From Panicum virgatum (Eukaryota > Streptophyta > Magnoliopsida > Poales > Poaceae): 64,000 bases of DNA. Positions 24,325 through 36,500 of this stretch are shown here, one piece after another. Position numbers and translations under genes: made by a program. Position 1 is the stretch's first letter, and every line of letters starts with the position of its first letter. Location: positions 58,296,195-58,360,194 of the forward strand of contig NC_053144.1 of the NCBI RefSeq assembly GCF_016808335.1, given 5' to 3'. The notes under the pieces are model-generated. The model saw nothing but the letters and a program-made list of their open reading frames with translations. It was not told where the DNA came from and searched no databases.

Positions 24325-24815
24325 CATTAGCGTTTGAAAGGTCGCGCCCTACTCGTCCCATGGACCACTTGTTCGTCGGTTCTACTATCTGCGTGGCGTT
24401 GGTGGCCGCTTGCCCGCTTGCTCATTTGCGCTGTTGGCAAGCCCTCGCGTTGCTCTAGCAGAGACAAGACAACCCGACGAGCCGAGCGGACGGCGGCATG
24501 GGTGGACCGGCTGGCGGAGACCGACCGGCGACTGGCCCGCCCCGCCCATCTGCCGCCGCCTGGGCCTGGCCTCGAACCCCCCGGACACGCCACCTGCCGC
24601 TGCCGCCGGGCCACCAGCCCACCACGACGCGGCCGGCGGCAAACAGCACGGGCCACAGCTGCCGCCGCCGTACGGGGGATCCGAGCCACGCGCGCGTACC
24701 GGTTACGCTTCGGGCAGGTGGGGTGGGCCCTTCCCGGGGCGGCGGGATCCCGTGCTCCGGCCCGCGCAGCGTGACGGAGGGTGGCGTCGGCGGGACGCGA
24801 CGAGCCATGAAGTCT
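24325..24815. other. GC-rich island without a recognised gene
   Basis: About 490 bp of strongly GC-rich DNA with sharp borders to AT-rich DNA. Every frame is open for 80-146 codons, as expected from composition, and no frame shows a known protein. It could be a transposon-carried fragment or a relic exon. Confidence 0.4.
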
Positions 24816-24816
24816 A

Positions 24817-25075
24817 ATTACAAAATTATCTTTTCACAAGAATGGTACTATAGCAGTTATTGTAGTTAATAAAGTCTTTGACCGTACAATTAGAGAATAA
24901 TTAGAGAAAGAATATTGTAGCATTACTGTTGCAAATCATGAATTAATTAGACTCATTAGATTCAGCTCGTAAAATTACAACTCTCTATTAAAAAAATTTA
25001 TAAATAAACTTTATTTAATACTCTATACATACATTTGTCTTTTTAAAAAAAATTAGAAGAGCAACCAAACAAGCC
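24817..25075. mobile_element. Truncated copy of the GTTTGGT-ended MITE family
   Basis: Shares aatctaat / agtctttgaccg(c/t)ac(a/g)attagag / gattcg-like / cttcattta(g)tactcta blocks with 28709-29040 and 42487-42806. The right end AACCAAACAAGCC is present, but the left inverted end is missing and is replaced by the GC-rich island. Confidence 0.75.
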
Positions 25076-26625
25076 GATATTGGACGGTGGGGGTCTGTGC
25101 TTGTGCGATGGACGCATTGCGGATTTGCAATGAGCCGGTCACCCATTTCTGCGTTTGGGGTTTAGTACAACTGTTGAGTGTGCTGTGGCTGTAGGAGCGG
25201 GCTTCAACTTTGGGTAGGAAATGAAACAGCGACCGGTCCAATGGGCACCTCACACGTGGCGGGTTAGCGATAGTGTGGTGTTGCGCGGCTGCGTGATCCA
25301 CTGCTTTGCCCGGCGTGGCACGGCCGTGGAGAGCTAGCGGGATTGGAGTTGGATCGGCTGGCTCTGCGTGTGTTTTTTTTAGGGAAATCACCAGGAGGGA
25401 CGAAAGGATCTCCATCTGAATATATTGATTCACAGATATCAGCAAACCGGTAATAGACACCAATTATATGATTGCGTGTGTTTATCTGTAGTAGTGCTGC
25501 TACTGCAGAGTGCAGACCATTAATATACGGATCGTTCTCACGATGCAAACCACCATGGAAATACAAAGGACAATAAAGATTTCGTTAATAAAGAAAAACA
25601 AGAGGGACGAGAAACCGCCCCGGGTATCAATGAAAGAAATGAACCGTAGCAGCTCCAGCGTGTGGTTTTCGGGGGTTGCTAAGGGCTGTCAGAGAAAGAT
25701 TCCGTGCTGTCACACGCTGGAGGAGGGGGCGCTCCGCAGCACCACCCTAACACCATCCCTCTGTTTTGCACCCGGTGCTTCAAATAAAATAACATATTTT
25801 TCTAACATGACGAGGACGACCTCGCTGAGGGAAAGGAGAGATGGGGATGGCTTTTTTTATTGGACTAGTGGATATACACGTGCCACAGGCACGTATTTAA
25901 ATAATAATTATATTTAAAAATATGCAACATAATCTTATATGTACGACTACTGCAACGTCCAACAACGCCAATATATATGACGAGTTTTTTCTACACTCGC
26001 GTGTAGCTACTCTCATCATCAGTATACCATCGCGTGTATGTTCGCATACTCATTTATCACTTTGAATATGTTCATATACTTATTTTAAGATATTTCAAAG
26101 GTATATACATAAAAAATTTTAAAAGTAGCCCTATTTTCTAAATATACTATGATTATACCTTAGTATTAATATATAAAATAAGTATGTCTATATGCTCTAT
26201 GTATGGTCACATACCCAACATATATATCATGTCTAGTATTAGTCTTATTTCTTAGATACTGAGTTATACACAAACATGTCTATAATAAATATCAACTCAT
26301 TTCTTGTTAGATAAAATTTGGGATTAATCTCACTTATTTAGCAATAAGACATAAATGCGCTAAGATATAGATGATATCGTGCAACCTATATTTTAGATGA
26401 ATTCATTTTACAATTGCATTGCATAAGCTCATAAAAGAATTATAGAGTCGTCGATAAATTATGGGAGTAAAAGAAGAAACATGCAAGAAAAAAGGATAAT
26501 AATGTACTATTAAAAGTAATTGTGCGCACACCTCGGCACTCCTAATGCTAACGCAAGAAGAATATATGTAACTACTACTGCCGTAACAACATGTGACAAG
26601 GAACGGAATTGCGAGCAAGCCAATA
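25076..26625. other. Intergenic, no supported gene
   Basis: AT-rich DNA. A hairpin ACGTGCC-aca-GGCACGT lies near 25878. No protein is recognised in any frame. Confidence 0.5.
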
Positions 26626-26629
26626 CTAC

Positions 26630-26860
26630 CCCATTGTCATTACCACTGAGCCAATGATGACGGCGCCCTTCTCCAGGTAAAAGGTGAGGTGGTTGTTGAG
26701 GTTGAAGCTGCCGGTGAGCCAGCGGCCCTTGGACACGTACAGCTGCGCGCCGCCCTCGTTGGCCTTCTGGAAGGGCACCTGTGGAGGGTCTTGTCGTCCC
26801 AGACGGTGCCGAACTCGGTGGGCGGTGATGGTCACCGTGCCGCCGGACGCCCTGCCGGCG
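26630..26860 (-). pseudogene. Polygalacturonase (GH28) N-terminal fragment, decayed
   Basis: On the minus strand one frame reads PFQKANEGGAQLYVSKGRW, then LTGSFNLNNHLTFYLEKGA and VIIGS. This is the start of the pectinase beta-helix that follows the FGAVGDGKT(L)N motif in plant polygalacturonases. The upstream motif survives only in another frame (FGTVWDDKTLH), so a frameshift separates them. No signal peptide, catalytic NTD / DD / GHG motifs or later exons are present. It is a relic and not expected to make enzyme. Confidence 0.8.
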
Positions 26861-28708
26861 TGAGGATGTGGCGCAATTGTTTGGCGTGGTCGCCGATCCG
26901 GCGAGCCCGACACTGCGACCTTTTAAACGGCGGCAATGGTGATCCTGCCGCCGGGCGCACTGCCGGCGTAATTTCTTGGCGTGGTAGCAGATCGAGGCGG
27001 AGGTCGTGGCGCGGGACGAGGACGCCCTCCGAGGCGACGCAGCTGATGTCGTCGGGCTGGCTGCCACGTAGTGCTCGAGGGCGTCGTTGATGTCGCGGTG
27101 ATGCTGCTCGCTGTTCTGGTCGAAGCAAGCAGGCCCTAGCAGTCCATTGCCTCTCGTAGTCCTAGATCAAGCAGCGCATGGGATTGGGATTGGGACTAAT
27201 CACCGTGCACGCAAGAGAGAGATTGGCAGATTCCATGTGTAAATTTGGAAACATTGATCACCGTGCATGGAAATATTTGTATCAGGGAATGAAGGACATG
27301 CATGATTAATGGCTGCGTATGCTAACTGTTGGTATTAGCTAATTGGCTTTCCATATGAGATCCATATGTGGGTACGGTGGGTGCATAAGAGAGCTAAGCT
27401 ATGGCGAAAAAAGTTGGAGTTTTTGAGTTGAAATATTTTAGAAATAGTTGTTTTCATCTATCCACCATCTTGGGACCTACGGTGTGGGGTCATCTGTGAG
27501 GGGTAAGGTGGTTCACTTTGGGTGAGAATTGTTTTCAATTGTTTCAATTTTTATATTATAGATATAACTCCACCGCTTGGACTAAATACTGGACTGTGTG
27601 GACTCTGGAACTCCTAAGTGAAGTGTCCAGGTGCTTAGATTTTTTTCTCAACATACGCTGCCCCTGCTCTATGATTGCCACGTGCTTCGATAGAGCGCCG
27701 GTCCGCCAGCAGTGCCTATTCTATTCGACGCCGGTGGGATTACGATGCCGAGCTGGAATTCGGATGGCAACGGCCTAGTGCGCGAGCAGCAAAAGGAAAG
27801 GGAAATAATGAACAGAACGGCCAGCAACTAGAACATCACTCGTGTCCCGTATAAGAGCATGGCTTATGGTTACGCCGAGTGCCGGCTGGGAGAGATGCCA
27901 TGTCACGAAGCGGTGGTGGCGGACCCCACACAAAATTAAATGCTCTGCAGGTTCAGTAGCAACGTGGCGACGAAGGAATGGTGGTGGCAGGCTCAAAAAC
28001 TGCCCAATTGTGCAATCGCCCGCTTTGAGCCGGCGTGAAAGGAGTCGCCTGTTTTCTTCTCTCTCCTACCTTCTCTCTCCGCCATGTCGTATTTCGCCAG
28101 CTGAATCAGCCTCATAATACTTGCTCTAAACCTTTGCCTTCTAGAACCAAGAGGTGAGCTGTCCGAGACAAGCGGAGGGATCGAGAGCACGCGCGTCCAT
28201 CCAGGGATCTTGAGGCTCGCATCATCGTGGGGCCCCTGATGAGTCATGGCACGATCATCATGAGCTCGCTGCGCCTTTGATTTCGCGGGGAAAAGGACGG
28301 ATCAGATAAGATGCCCGCCCATCCAACGGAGCGTCATCACCGCCCGGGATAGAGATCGATGGCATGCGAAGGAGGAGGCTAGTAATAAGTACTATTAACC
28401 AACCAAACGCGGTCGGCGAACCGGCGGCGCGGAACGTGGCCGTGAGTTGGACGGTTGACAAAAGGAACAAACAGCCGGTGCGAAAGCGGGGCGTGGTGGG
28501 GGTTGTGGAATGGAATCGAACATGCCATGGACCATGGTCATGTGTTGGGTTGGGTAGGGTAGCTAAAGCCCCCAACGGTCTGATTCTCTCGTGATCCTCT
28601 GCACTCGGGTGCGAGGAATTCGGCGGTGGTCACTTGCTGCGCCCGCCGCCGCAAGGGCGGAGCCGCGGGGCCGTGTTATTGCTGCTGCCCGGATGGGATG
28701 GTCCTCAT
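26861..28708. other. Intergenic, no supported gene
   Basis: GC-rich to about 27130 (possibly more of the polygalacturonase relic, too decayed to read), then AT-rich and mixed. Several ORFs of 60-105 codons show no similarity I recognise. Confidence 0.45.
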
Positions 28709-29040
28709 GCCATGTTTGGTTTGGTATGGAAAAAATTTCACGAATTTTTTTTGTATTTTTTACCACTAATTTAAAGTATTAAATAAGTCTAATTATAAAA
28801 TCACCTGCAGGACCCCTGGTAAATTCGCGAGACCAATCTAATAAGGTCTTTGACCGCACGATTAGAGGATGATTACTGTAATATCACTGTAGCAAATCAT
28901 GGATTAATTATCATCATTAGATTCGTCGCGAAAAGTTACACCCATCCCTGAAAAGATTTTGCAAATAGACTTCATTTAGTACTCTATGCGGACATTCGTC
29001 TTTTTGTGTAATTTTGATGTGACTGGTAACCAAACACGGC
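28709..29040. mobile_element. MITE of the GTTTGGT-ended family, near-complete
   Basis: Left GCCATGTTTGGTTTGG, right AACCAAACACGGC. Inner blocks match 42487-42806 closely, for example gattcgtcgcgaaaa and ttttgcaaata(g/a)acttcattt. The flanks share CCTCA, perhaps the remains of a target duplication. Confidence 0.8.
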
Positions 29041-29419
29041 CTCAGTCCTTTCAAAGCAAGTATAGTAATTGGCTAGGAGCCCCCGAGATGTGATATGACA
29101 GAGAGAGAAACGGAGAGAGAGTGTGAAACGGGCGCCTGGCGACGCGCCCACCTCAAGCCGAAGTAGAGAAATGTTGCCGCTATTGGTTGAAATTCCTGCA
29201 CTGCATTAAATATTTGTAGAGTCCGCTACTGTATGCGCCACATCACAATGCGTTGCCGCCCGCTGCAGGCGCACCTATAAGCCATGCTCTCACTAGCTAC
29301 ATGCCCTCCTGCAATGGGAAGGACTGGAAGAGGAAGTCTGCACTGTGAAGATTTAGATAAGTGTGAAGATTTAGATAAGGGGAAACTGGGGAAGTTAAGC
29401 CATAGGCTGGAGTTAGGCC

Positions 29420-30210
29420 CTGTTTGGCAGGGCTCCAACACCGGCTCTGGGCGGAGCCCTGCCAAATGGGTGAGCGCGCAGCAGCTCCGTCCTCGAAGCT
29501 GCTCGTGAAGCCATTTTCGACTTTCACTTGGGAGGTGAAGCCACGGGAACGTGGCTCCGCGCGGCTCCTCCTTGCTCTTCCCAACTCTGCCCCCGGGCGC
29601 GGGTGCACGCGGCCGACGGCCGCCGCAGCGGGGAGGAGGGCTGTCGGAGCGAGATCCGCGGAGGCGGCAGGGCCGGGCGGCTGCGGGAGACCAGGCGGAG
29701 GAGATGCGGGCTGCCGGCGTGTGGAGGAGGAGGTGGCGCGGGCGCCGCCGCCGGGAGGAGTCGGCGCGGGCCGCCGCCGCCGGGAGGAGGAGATGCGGGC
29801 GGCCGCCGGGAGGAGGAGATGCGGGTCGCCGCCGCCGCCACCGGGAGGAGTCGGCGCGGGCCGCCGCCGCGAGAAGGAGATGCGGGCCGCCGTCGGGAGG
29901 AGAGGAGGCGGCGGAGCTGGGCGACGAGGCCGAGGAAGGAGACGACGGCGATGGGGCGAATGGATAAGATGAGAGGAGGAAAAAAAAAGGGAAAGAAAAA
30001 GAAAAGAAGAGGAGAAAAAAAGAAAAAAGGGAAGAAAAGGAAAAAAGAAATGGGCAATTTAGACATTTTACCATCTCAATCCAAAAGGTGAAGCTGTTTT
30101 GCCAAACATTTTTCAAAACAGCTCCAACTCCATAATAAAAGCCGCTCCACCAGAGGAGCCGGAGCCAGAGCCAGAGCTGTTTTTGGAGGAGTCGGAGCCA
30201 TGCCAAACAG
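29420..30210. mobile_element. Non-autonomous DNA transposon with CTGTTTGGCA(G/T)GGCTCC ends and GC-rich minisatellite
   Basis: The left end reads CTGTTTGGCAGGGCTCCAAC, and the right end on the minus strand reads CTGTTTGGCATGGCTCCGAC. The interior is extremely GC-rich and carries imperfect repeats of GGGAGGAGGAGATGCGGG and of GGAGGAGTCGGCGCGGGCC between 29700 and 29900. It is followed by a purine-only run (29970-30050). Long ORFs here (up to 187 codons) are repeat-composition artefacts. No target duplication found. Confidence 0.65.
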
Positions 30211-31702
30211 ACATTTATTCCTGCATTCCATTTCGTGTCCATGAGCAAGCGGGCTTTAGCCCGGCTGGGGAACCCGTAGCGGGAACCAGCAGCTGGGCAG
30301 TTCGACTTCCGATTTGCGCCAGAAGAAAATTCACTGTCCCATATTCAAAGCATAGTAGGTGTCAGGATTTTTTCACAGACGACAAATCACTATGTACGGA
30401 TAGGGATTCAGAATTTATTCGATCTGTGTGAGAAGATTTTTTTCTTAATATAAAATCCGTGGGGATAGTTTTCCACGCAGGTCGAGTTTTTTTCCCTCAG
30501 CGTGGACGACGGGGCAATGGCAGTGGTAATTATACACTAATACTAGCAGAGAAGGCACTAGGGTGTGAGCGTTGTCTGCTAGTCGCCCAGCTCAAGCCAA
30601 TTTTCTTTTCAAAAAAGCAGCTCCGGCTGGCGCAGCTTTTCTTTCCATGTTCTCCTTTTTGCCTCCATCTCTTCCAAAAAAAAAAAAAAGTCGGTGCATA
30701 CGAGTGCCGATTGATTCGCTGTGGGCTGTAGCTGACGGAGGGGAATATGCCCCTGCGACTCTGCTCGCTCTCGGTCGCTGGTAGACTGGCAGTGGCAGGG
30801 AATCGAGGCCCGGTGCCTGCCCTGGGCTGGGATAGGATAGATCTCGTGAAGGAACAGCAGCAGGTTATATTTCCGGTATTTCCACTCGCCAAGGAAAACG
30901 GAACCGGGATCTATTTTGATCGGAGCGTATGCAGCAGATACAGGCATACAGCACACAGACGAGGTCGCCGCGTACAGTCGTGCCAAGAATTGTTCTGAAC
31001 TTCTGATGAGAACTGGGCTGAGTCATGAACACACGGTGGAGGCCCATAAGTCCACAAAATAAGGCCGCACATCTATCGGCCCACGAAGGCCCAATAAATA
31101 TAAGTCAACTTTTCAAGTTTTATGTGTGCGCATACTCACTTCGCATGTGTGCTTTTGGCATGTTATCCTATCAAACATCAATCACATCTGAAAGGACACT
31201 AGAAGCCAGCTAAATCCGTCGTCAGTTCGATTGTCTAATTTCAATGTGATGGTCAGTCCTCTCTGACGAGGGACGTCATTACTCTTCGATGCGAATTCCA
31301 TTTCCCTAATCACAAAAGAAGCAGAGCACTTCAAACTCAAAAATCGCATGCATGGGTCCTCGGGGCTGTACAATTACACGGCAACAAGCAGCAGCAGCAA
31401 CACAACAAATCCGGCAAGGGATGCATTGCCCTCATCGGCCTGTCACGCCTTCCTCAGCCAGTAAGCCCGTGCCAATATGCCAGTGATGATGGCAGTGGCA
31501 CCGTCCAAAGAGCTGAAGCAGTCCCTGCAAAGCCATGCCTGCCAGAACAAAAGACCCTTGGTAAATGATGCTTAGGGGAGCATGATAGTCGATCTGCTTG
31601 AAACCAAAAGGTGATGTTTTGTTTTGGCCGATAGAGCTGTGTTCAACTGTTCGTCCTATGTCAACACGAGAGAAAAAATTTCCAGGCGGCAGAAGAGTTA
31701 TA
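30211..31702. other. Intergenic, no supported gene
   Basis: Mixed composition, with several homopolymer A and T runs. No ORF shows recognisable similarity. Confidence 0.5.
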
Positions 31703-31718
31703 TTCTATTGCTTTTTTT

Positions 31719-32575
31719 TTGCGAGAAAAAGAGAGACTTACTCAAAGAAAGGATTTCAATCTTGAGCAATCAAATGCTCAACAACAGTTGGAGCTGCAAA
31801 ACGCCAAACTGCCGAATGTTGTGTTCGCCGTGCCAACTGCGCGAACTCGTGTGCCTCCATTACGGTCTCTTCTCATGTGGACTATCTTTCACTCTGGGAG
31901 TTGATCGCCCAACTCCAGCGCTTCTTCTAGAATGAAGCGGCCAAGCTGTGATATGTTCCGCTCCCGTTTCTTCATTGTTCCAACGAGAGACCTGCAGTCT
32001 GACTCCAAGATCAATCTTTGCTTGCACCATTCCACTGCAAGCTTCAGCTATTCTCTTCATGCCAAGGACTCTATATCTTCTGCATCGATACCCTTGCTAA
32101 TATATGACCATGCAGTTAATAGAACTCCGCCTTTATAATCTTTGATGACTACTCTGATCCCCCTTCCTCTGATCCGGGTACAAAGCTGCCATCTACATTC
32201 ATCTTTAGCCATCCAGTCGTTGGGGCTTCCCAAGCCGCATCTGTCGCCTTGATCACGTTCTTTTTCTTAGCCACCAGAGAACCCACCACCGGTTCTTTAC
32301 CTTTGCTATTGAAAGAGCTCCTCTGATGCTGGGTGCTGCACAATTCTGCCCAGTACTTAGCAAGGAACCTAGCCGATCCCTCAACAGATAATTTATCTGT
32401 TGTATGTGTCAAGTTATTTCGAATATACCAAGTCCTCCAGAACAGCAGAAGAACTCGTGCTCCTTCATCAACCCCCAAATCCAAGATCCATCCCAGTAGC
32501 TTCTCTTTCGAGAGGGATTTGAACTGTTCCTCATCCGGCAAACTCCATTCATGGCGCATCCTTTGCCTGAGCGCG
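31719..32575 (-). mobile_element. 5'-truncated non-LTR retrotransposon (LINE, L1-like) with 16-bp target duplication
   Basis: The element lies on the minus strand. It starts inside ORF2 and ends with tctctctttttctcgc followed by an A run. Perfect direct repeats TTCTATTGCTTTTTTT flank it at 31703-31718 and 32576-32591. The coding remnant includes an RNase H-like domain. This is a dated insertion of the 3' 0.86 kb of a LINE. Confidence 0.9.
31870..32559 (-). pseudogene. LINE ORF2 C-terminal relic with plant RNase H domain
   Basis: One frame (32149-32559) runs from LPDEEQFKSLSKEKLLGWIL through the linker LLLFWRTWYIRNNLTH to the RNase H start GWLKMNVDGSF, where Asp of NVDGS is the first catalytic residue. 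Reading then shifts frame at about 32165 to RVVIKDYKGGVLLTAWSY and DAEDIESLA (Glu conserved), and shifts again at about 32060 to AEACSGMVQAKIDLGVRL. The usual LESD motif has decayed to IDLG. At least two frameshifts make it non-functional. Confidence 0.85.
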
Positions 32576-32591
32576 TTCTATTGCTTTTTTT

Positions 32592-33559
32592 GTTCCCCTC
32601 AGGCTCAAGAACAAGTAATTGATCAAAGTTTATCTGCTGGATAGGACAGTGCACGTCCGGACATGTCTGTAGCCTGGTGCTGTAGATGAAAGCCATGGCA
32701 ACAGGCTCCTACAAATTGCAACAGTGTCGGTGACAAGATGGCTAGGGAAAAAGGTGTCCTGATCGAGAGAAACTTGCAGATTATCGTACAACACTACAAG
32801 ACTACGTTCCATAATGACCGCTAGGTGATTGCTGAAAAGAAAGCCAGGAGTCATCTCAGGAGTGCATGCTAATTGTAGGTAGACTGTTGAAGTTTCCTTT
32901 TTTTTTTTCAAAAGTAGATGTCCATTCCACAGCATCTCCTTGCTCCTATCTTCAGAGACGGCTTAGTTTAGTTTTATGAACGATGGCGATTGGCCAACTA
33001 CTGTACAACCAAAGGTACTCAAGAATCCTAGCTTGTTCTTAATGAGTGGCTTCAGGGATCAGCAACAGAAGTGCCATAGTTTTGCGTGTTTCTGAAGCAT
33101 GCTTGTTAGCGCAGGTGTCTTTCCTTTTGCGAATTGGACTCTTTGCACTGGAGTAACTTCTGAAGAGAAAAGAGCACAATGTGTATCATCATTGTTAAGT
33201 GGATTTTTAGCTTGCCCTCTATTTCATTACAGCCTTGGGAGACACATCAAGGGGGTATTATGTATGTATTCACCTAAACCCTCTTGAAAAAAAGAAAAAA
33301 ATATACATATATCACAATTTTTTAAGAAAAAGAATAGTGGAAAATTATACAATATGATGGAGAACTGGGGTCAGGGGTTGATCCATCCCCTGGTGAGAAA
33401 CCCAAAATTTCCCTTCTTTGCAGCTTGAAGGCAACCAGCGCCTCGATGGTGTAGCTATGCATGTACAATGTACACCACTCTGAGGCCGTCCTCCAGCTCG
33501 TCCATTGACCTCTTCTATAATCACCCTTTCTATCTTCTCTTGTTCTCCAGAGATGGCTG
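32592..33559. other. Intergenic and 3' flank of the GT43 gene
   Basis: AT-rich, with no recognised gene. The right end is probably the 3' UTR of the GT43 gene, whose stop codon is at 33560-33562. Confidence 0.5.
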
Positions 33560-36500
33560 CTAAGAAGAGGAAGAAGGGGCCGTCGAATCGACATGCCATA
33601 CCATGACCTCTGAACAATCGGAAGGAATGCCCTTCACCTTGCTAAAATCTTCCAGAACCACTTGCTGGACGAACTTCATCGAGTCCTGAAAACAATAAAA
33701 AGACCAGAAATTTGTCAGGGCAAGTAGTCATGAGTTTTTTGTTTTTTATTTTGGCATAACAAAGGAGTAAGGAGCAATGAACAGACGAAGAAACCCTAAC
33801 AACCTCGCATGATTGACCATCATAACAACCGGGGTGCTTTAGTGGTTAGGTTCAAGAAAGATGAACAGTCAATTTGTACACCTAAAAGACGCCCAGGTTT
33901 TTTCTAAGAACGCCCAATGCACCTAAAAGAAGCTCTGTTTTTTTTTCTTCTAAACAAGGGCCGGTGTCCTCTGCTACAACAACGAGCCAAGCCACACTGC
34001 CACAGCCACCAACTGGGTTGCCTTGCAATGGACTTCATCATGTCTGCACCGATCCTACTCAGCCATGGACCCCTCCTCCCTCCACCAAATCAGCCCAACG
34101 CACCGGAAAAAATATACTCGGATTCGATCCGTTTTGTCGATTTGCAGCGCCTGCACTGCACCGGCTACCGACACCCACGCCATTTGCTACAAGAAACCAG
34201 CAACTAATCTCTCCTCGGATCAAATGGGAACAATGATCTTTACGCAGAAACGAGAGGGCTTTGCTTTGCTGGTGACCTGTGACCGGCGACAGGGACGTAT
34301 ACGTTTGACCCGGGGAAAGTTAGGACAGACGGGCCACGAGACACGGCCTTTTTCTCCTCCGTCCTCGCCCCATACCCGAGAGCTATCTGTGCCACATGCA
34401 CGGGCGGCGCGGCCATGGACATGGGCGCCGCGCTAGCTGCCAGCCGAGACGCCGCTTTCATGGCGGGGGGCGCCTCTTTCAATCCGACCCCAGAATCCGG
34501 GCGCCCGCGAACGCCACCGCGTGCGGCCGCAGCGCGAAAGGCGCGGTGAGCCCTTGCTACTTCCGGGGGGCTTGTGGACACACACGTGCATGCATGCGGT
34601 GGGCGCGTGAAGGGTGATCGCGGGGGGGGGGGGGGGGGGGGGGGGGGGGAGACTGACCTGGGACTTGTCGGGCTCGGAGGTCGGGTAGCGGCCCCAGCGC
34701 TCGGGGTCCCAGAGCACGGAGCTGTTGAAGGCGAAGCCGTGGGCGTCCACCTCGGGGGGCCTCGCCGTCGTGGCCGCCGCCGTGCCGTTGGCGCCGTAGT
34801 CCCGGGAGAACCAGCCGGCGACCGCGGACGCGCTGCACGCGGGGCCCCGGACCACGACCTTCCGCTCGCCTCGCGCCATCGTCGCCACCGGCCACGCGCC
34901 GAACGCGCTGCAAAAAAACAAGAACCGAGCGGGCGCCGTTAGAAATGCTGACGCGGTGCCAGTGATGTGGAAGCAAGACTGCGCAAGTGTCCATGTCAGG
35001 CTGCCGCTCGGGAGGTGCAGTCAAATGTGTCGATATGATGCTGAGCTGCTAATCACCGAGCATTAATGCCCTAAAAAAAATATCAGGCCGAGCACTTTTA
35101 ATCGGCAGGTGTAACCAGCGCTCCGTACCATCATCTAACATTGGCTGCGATCAAAGAGGGAAATTAAATCATGTGTGACAGCGGGGTTGATGTCAGGCGG
35201 CAGGTGGCGGCAATCGCAGTACAGATTGGACACACGCTCGCTGAATTGCGAGAGAGTGGGTAGCATGATAGCAAAGGACCAACAAGTACGGGCACGCTTT
35301 GAAGCAAAGCAAACTTGAAAAGGAGTGAATTCACGTTTACAGGAAAAAAAAAAGGGGGAAGAGTGAATTCTGTGACTGCCCAAGCTACACGATCAAAAAC
35401 AGCGCTACCGAACAACAGTCAGTCGCTGTACGAGCGGCAAAATTAAACAACTTGCCGATAGAGCCGTTTCTGACTGACTGCCAGTTGCAGCTCGCGGCAC
35501 ATCAGCTTGTATAAAGAAAAAAGAACGAAAACGTGACTGGAAATCTGGAACTGACACGAGCACGAGCAGGAAGATTTTCCTGATAGGAGGACTATAGAAA
35601 TTAGGAGCAATGGGCGAGAGCGCTGATCATACAACGGCCGTGCATCCAACGGCATGCAGCCGCGCCGGCGGTCGCCACCACCGATTTCTTTCCGGGGTGC
35701 CCTACCGGATCCGGAGGCGGCTCCGCCGGCCGCTCAGCGCATCCGGAGAGCCTGAAAAGAGGACAGCAGCACGGCCTCTCCCCATCCCCCGTTAGTTGAG
35801 GGGTGGCAATCATCATGACATCTCGTCGACACGTTCGGGCCTCTCCCACGCCACCAGACCGGAATGTACCGTGACACTTGCAGTGAAAACAAATGAAAAA
35901 GGACGCGAGGAAACAAAGCGAATTGCTGCTGCCACAGAGCAGCAGCAACTGCAATGCTGTCAGGCTGGGGCTCTCGGCTTTCCCAAAAAAAAAAGGCTGG
36001 GGCTCTCGTCTGCCTGTTCCCGGACCCGGAGGAGATCTGAATTGGGAAGCAGAGCGCAGGCGGCGGGGAAAGGAGCTGGAGCGGGGAGATAAAAAGGACC
36101 CTTGAATGGCGGATGCCGGGATGGGGAAGGGCGGAAGGCGACCCTCCTCACATGGCCCGGATTCTCGCCGCCGATTAAACTAGCCCCCCGGCCGCAGAGG
36201 TCACCGGGGTGGTGGCGCGTCGTGAGCTGTTGCTCTCGGGACAGCCTGACAAAGTCGCTCGCAGCTAGCAGAGAGCGATGACTAGTGTGCTTCGGGCGCC
36301 AGCGCGCATGGCGACGGCGTGCGCCTGGCTTAGCTTGCTCGCATCAAGAAAGATCGGCGCTTTGATTTGCTTTGTTTAATTTAGTGCACAAGTTGAAACG
36401 GGAGTTTTCTTTTGTTTTTCTTTGCGACGGCGCCATGCGAAGCGAGGATGGTGGCTGTTTGTTGGTATGCCTTGTTGGTAGTACGGTATCACATACGTAC

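Noticed and set aside
25870..25900. Hairpin ACGTGCC-aca-GGCACGT as a Helitron 3' end
   Set aside because: No CTRR terminus follows within the expected distance and no matching 5' TC end was seen.
29226..30248. 340-codon minus-strand ORF and several 130-187 codon ORFs on the plus strand
   Set aside because: They come from a GC-rich minisatellite and a purine tract inside a transposon; no protein family fits.
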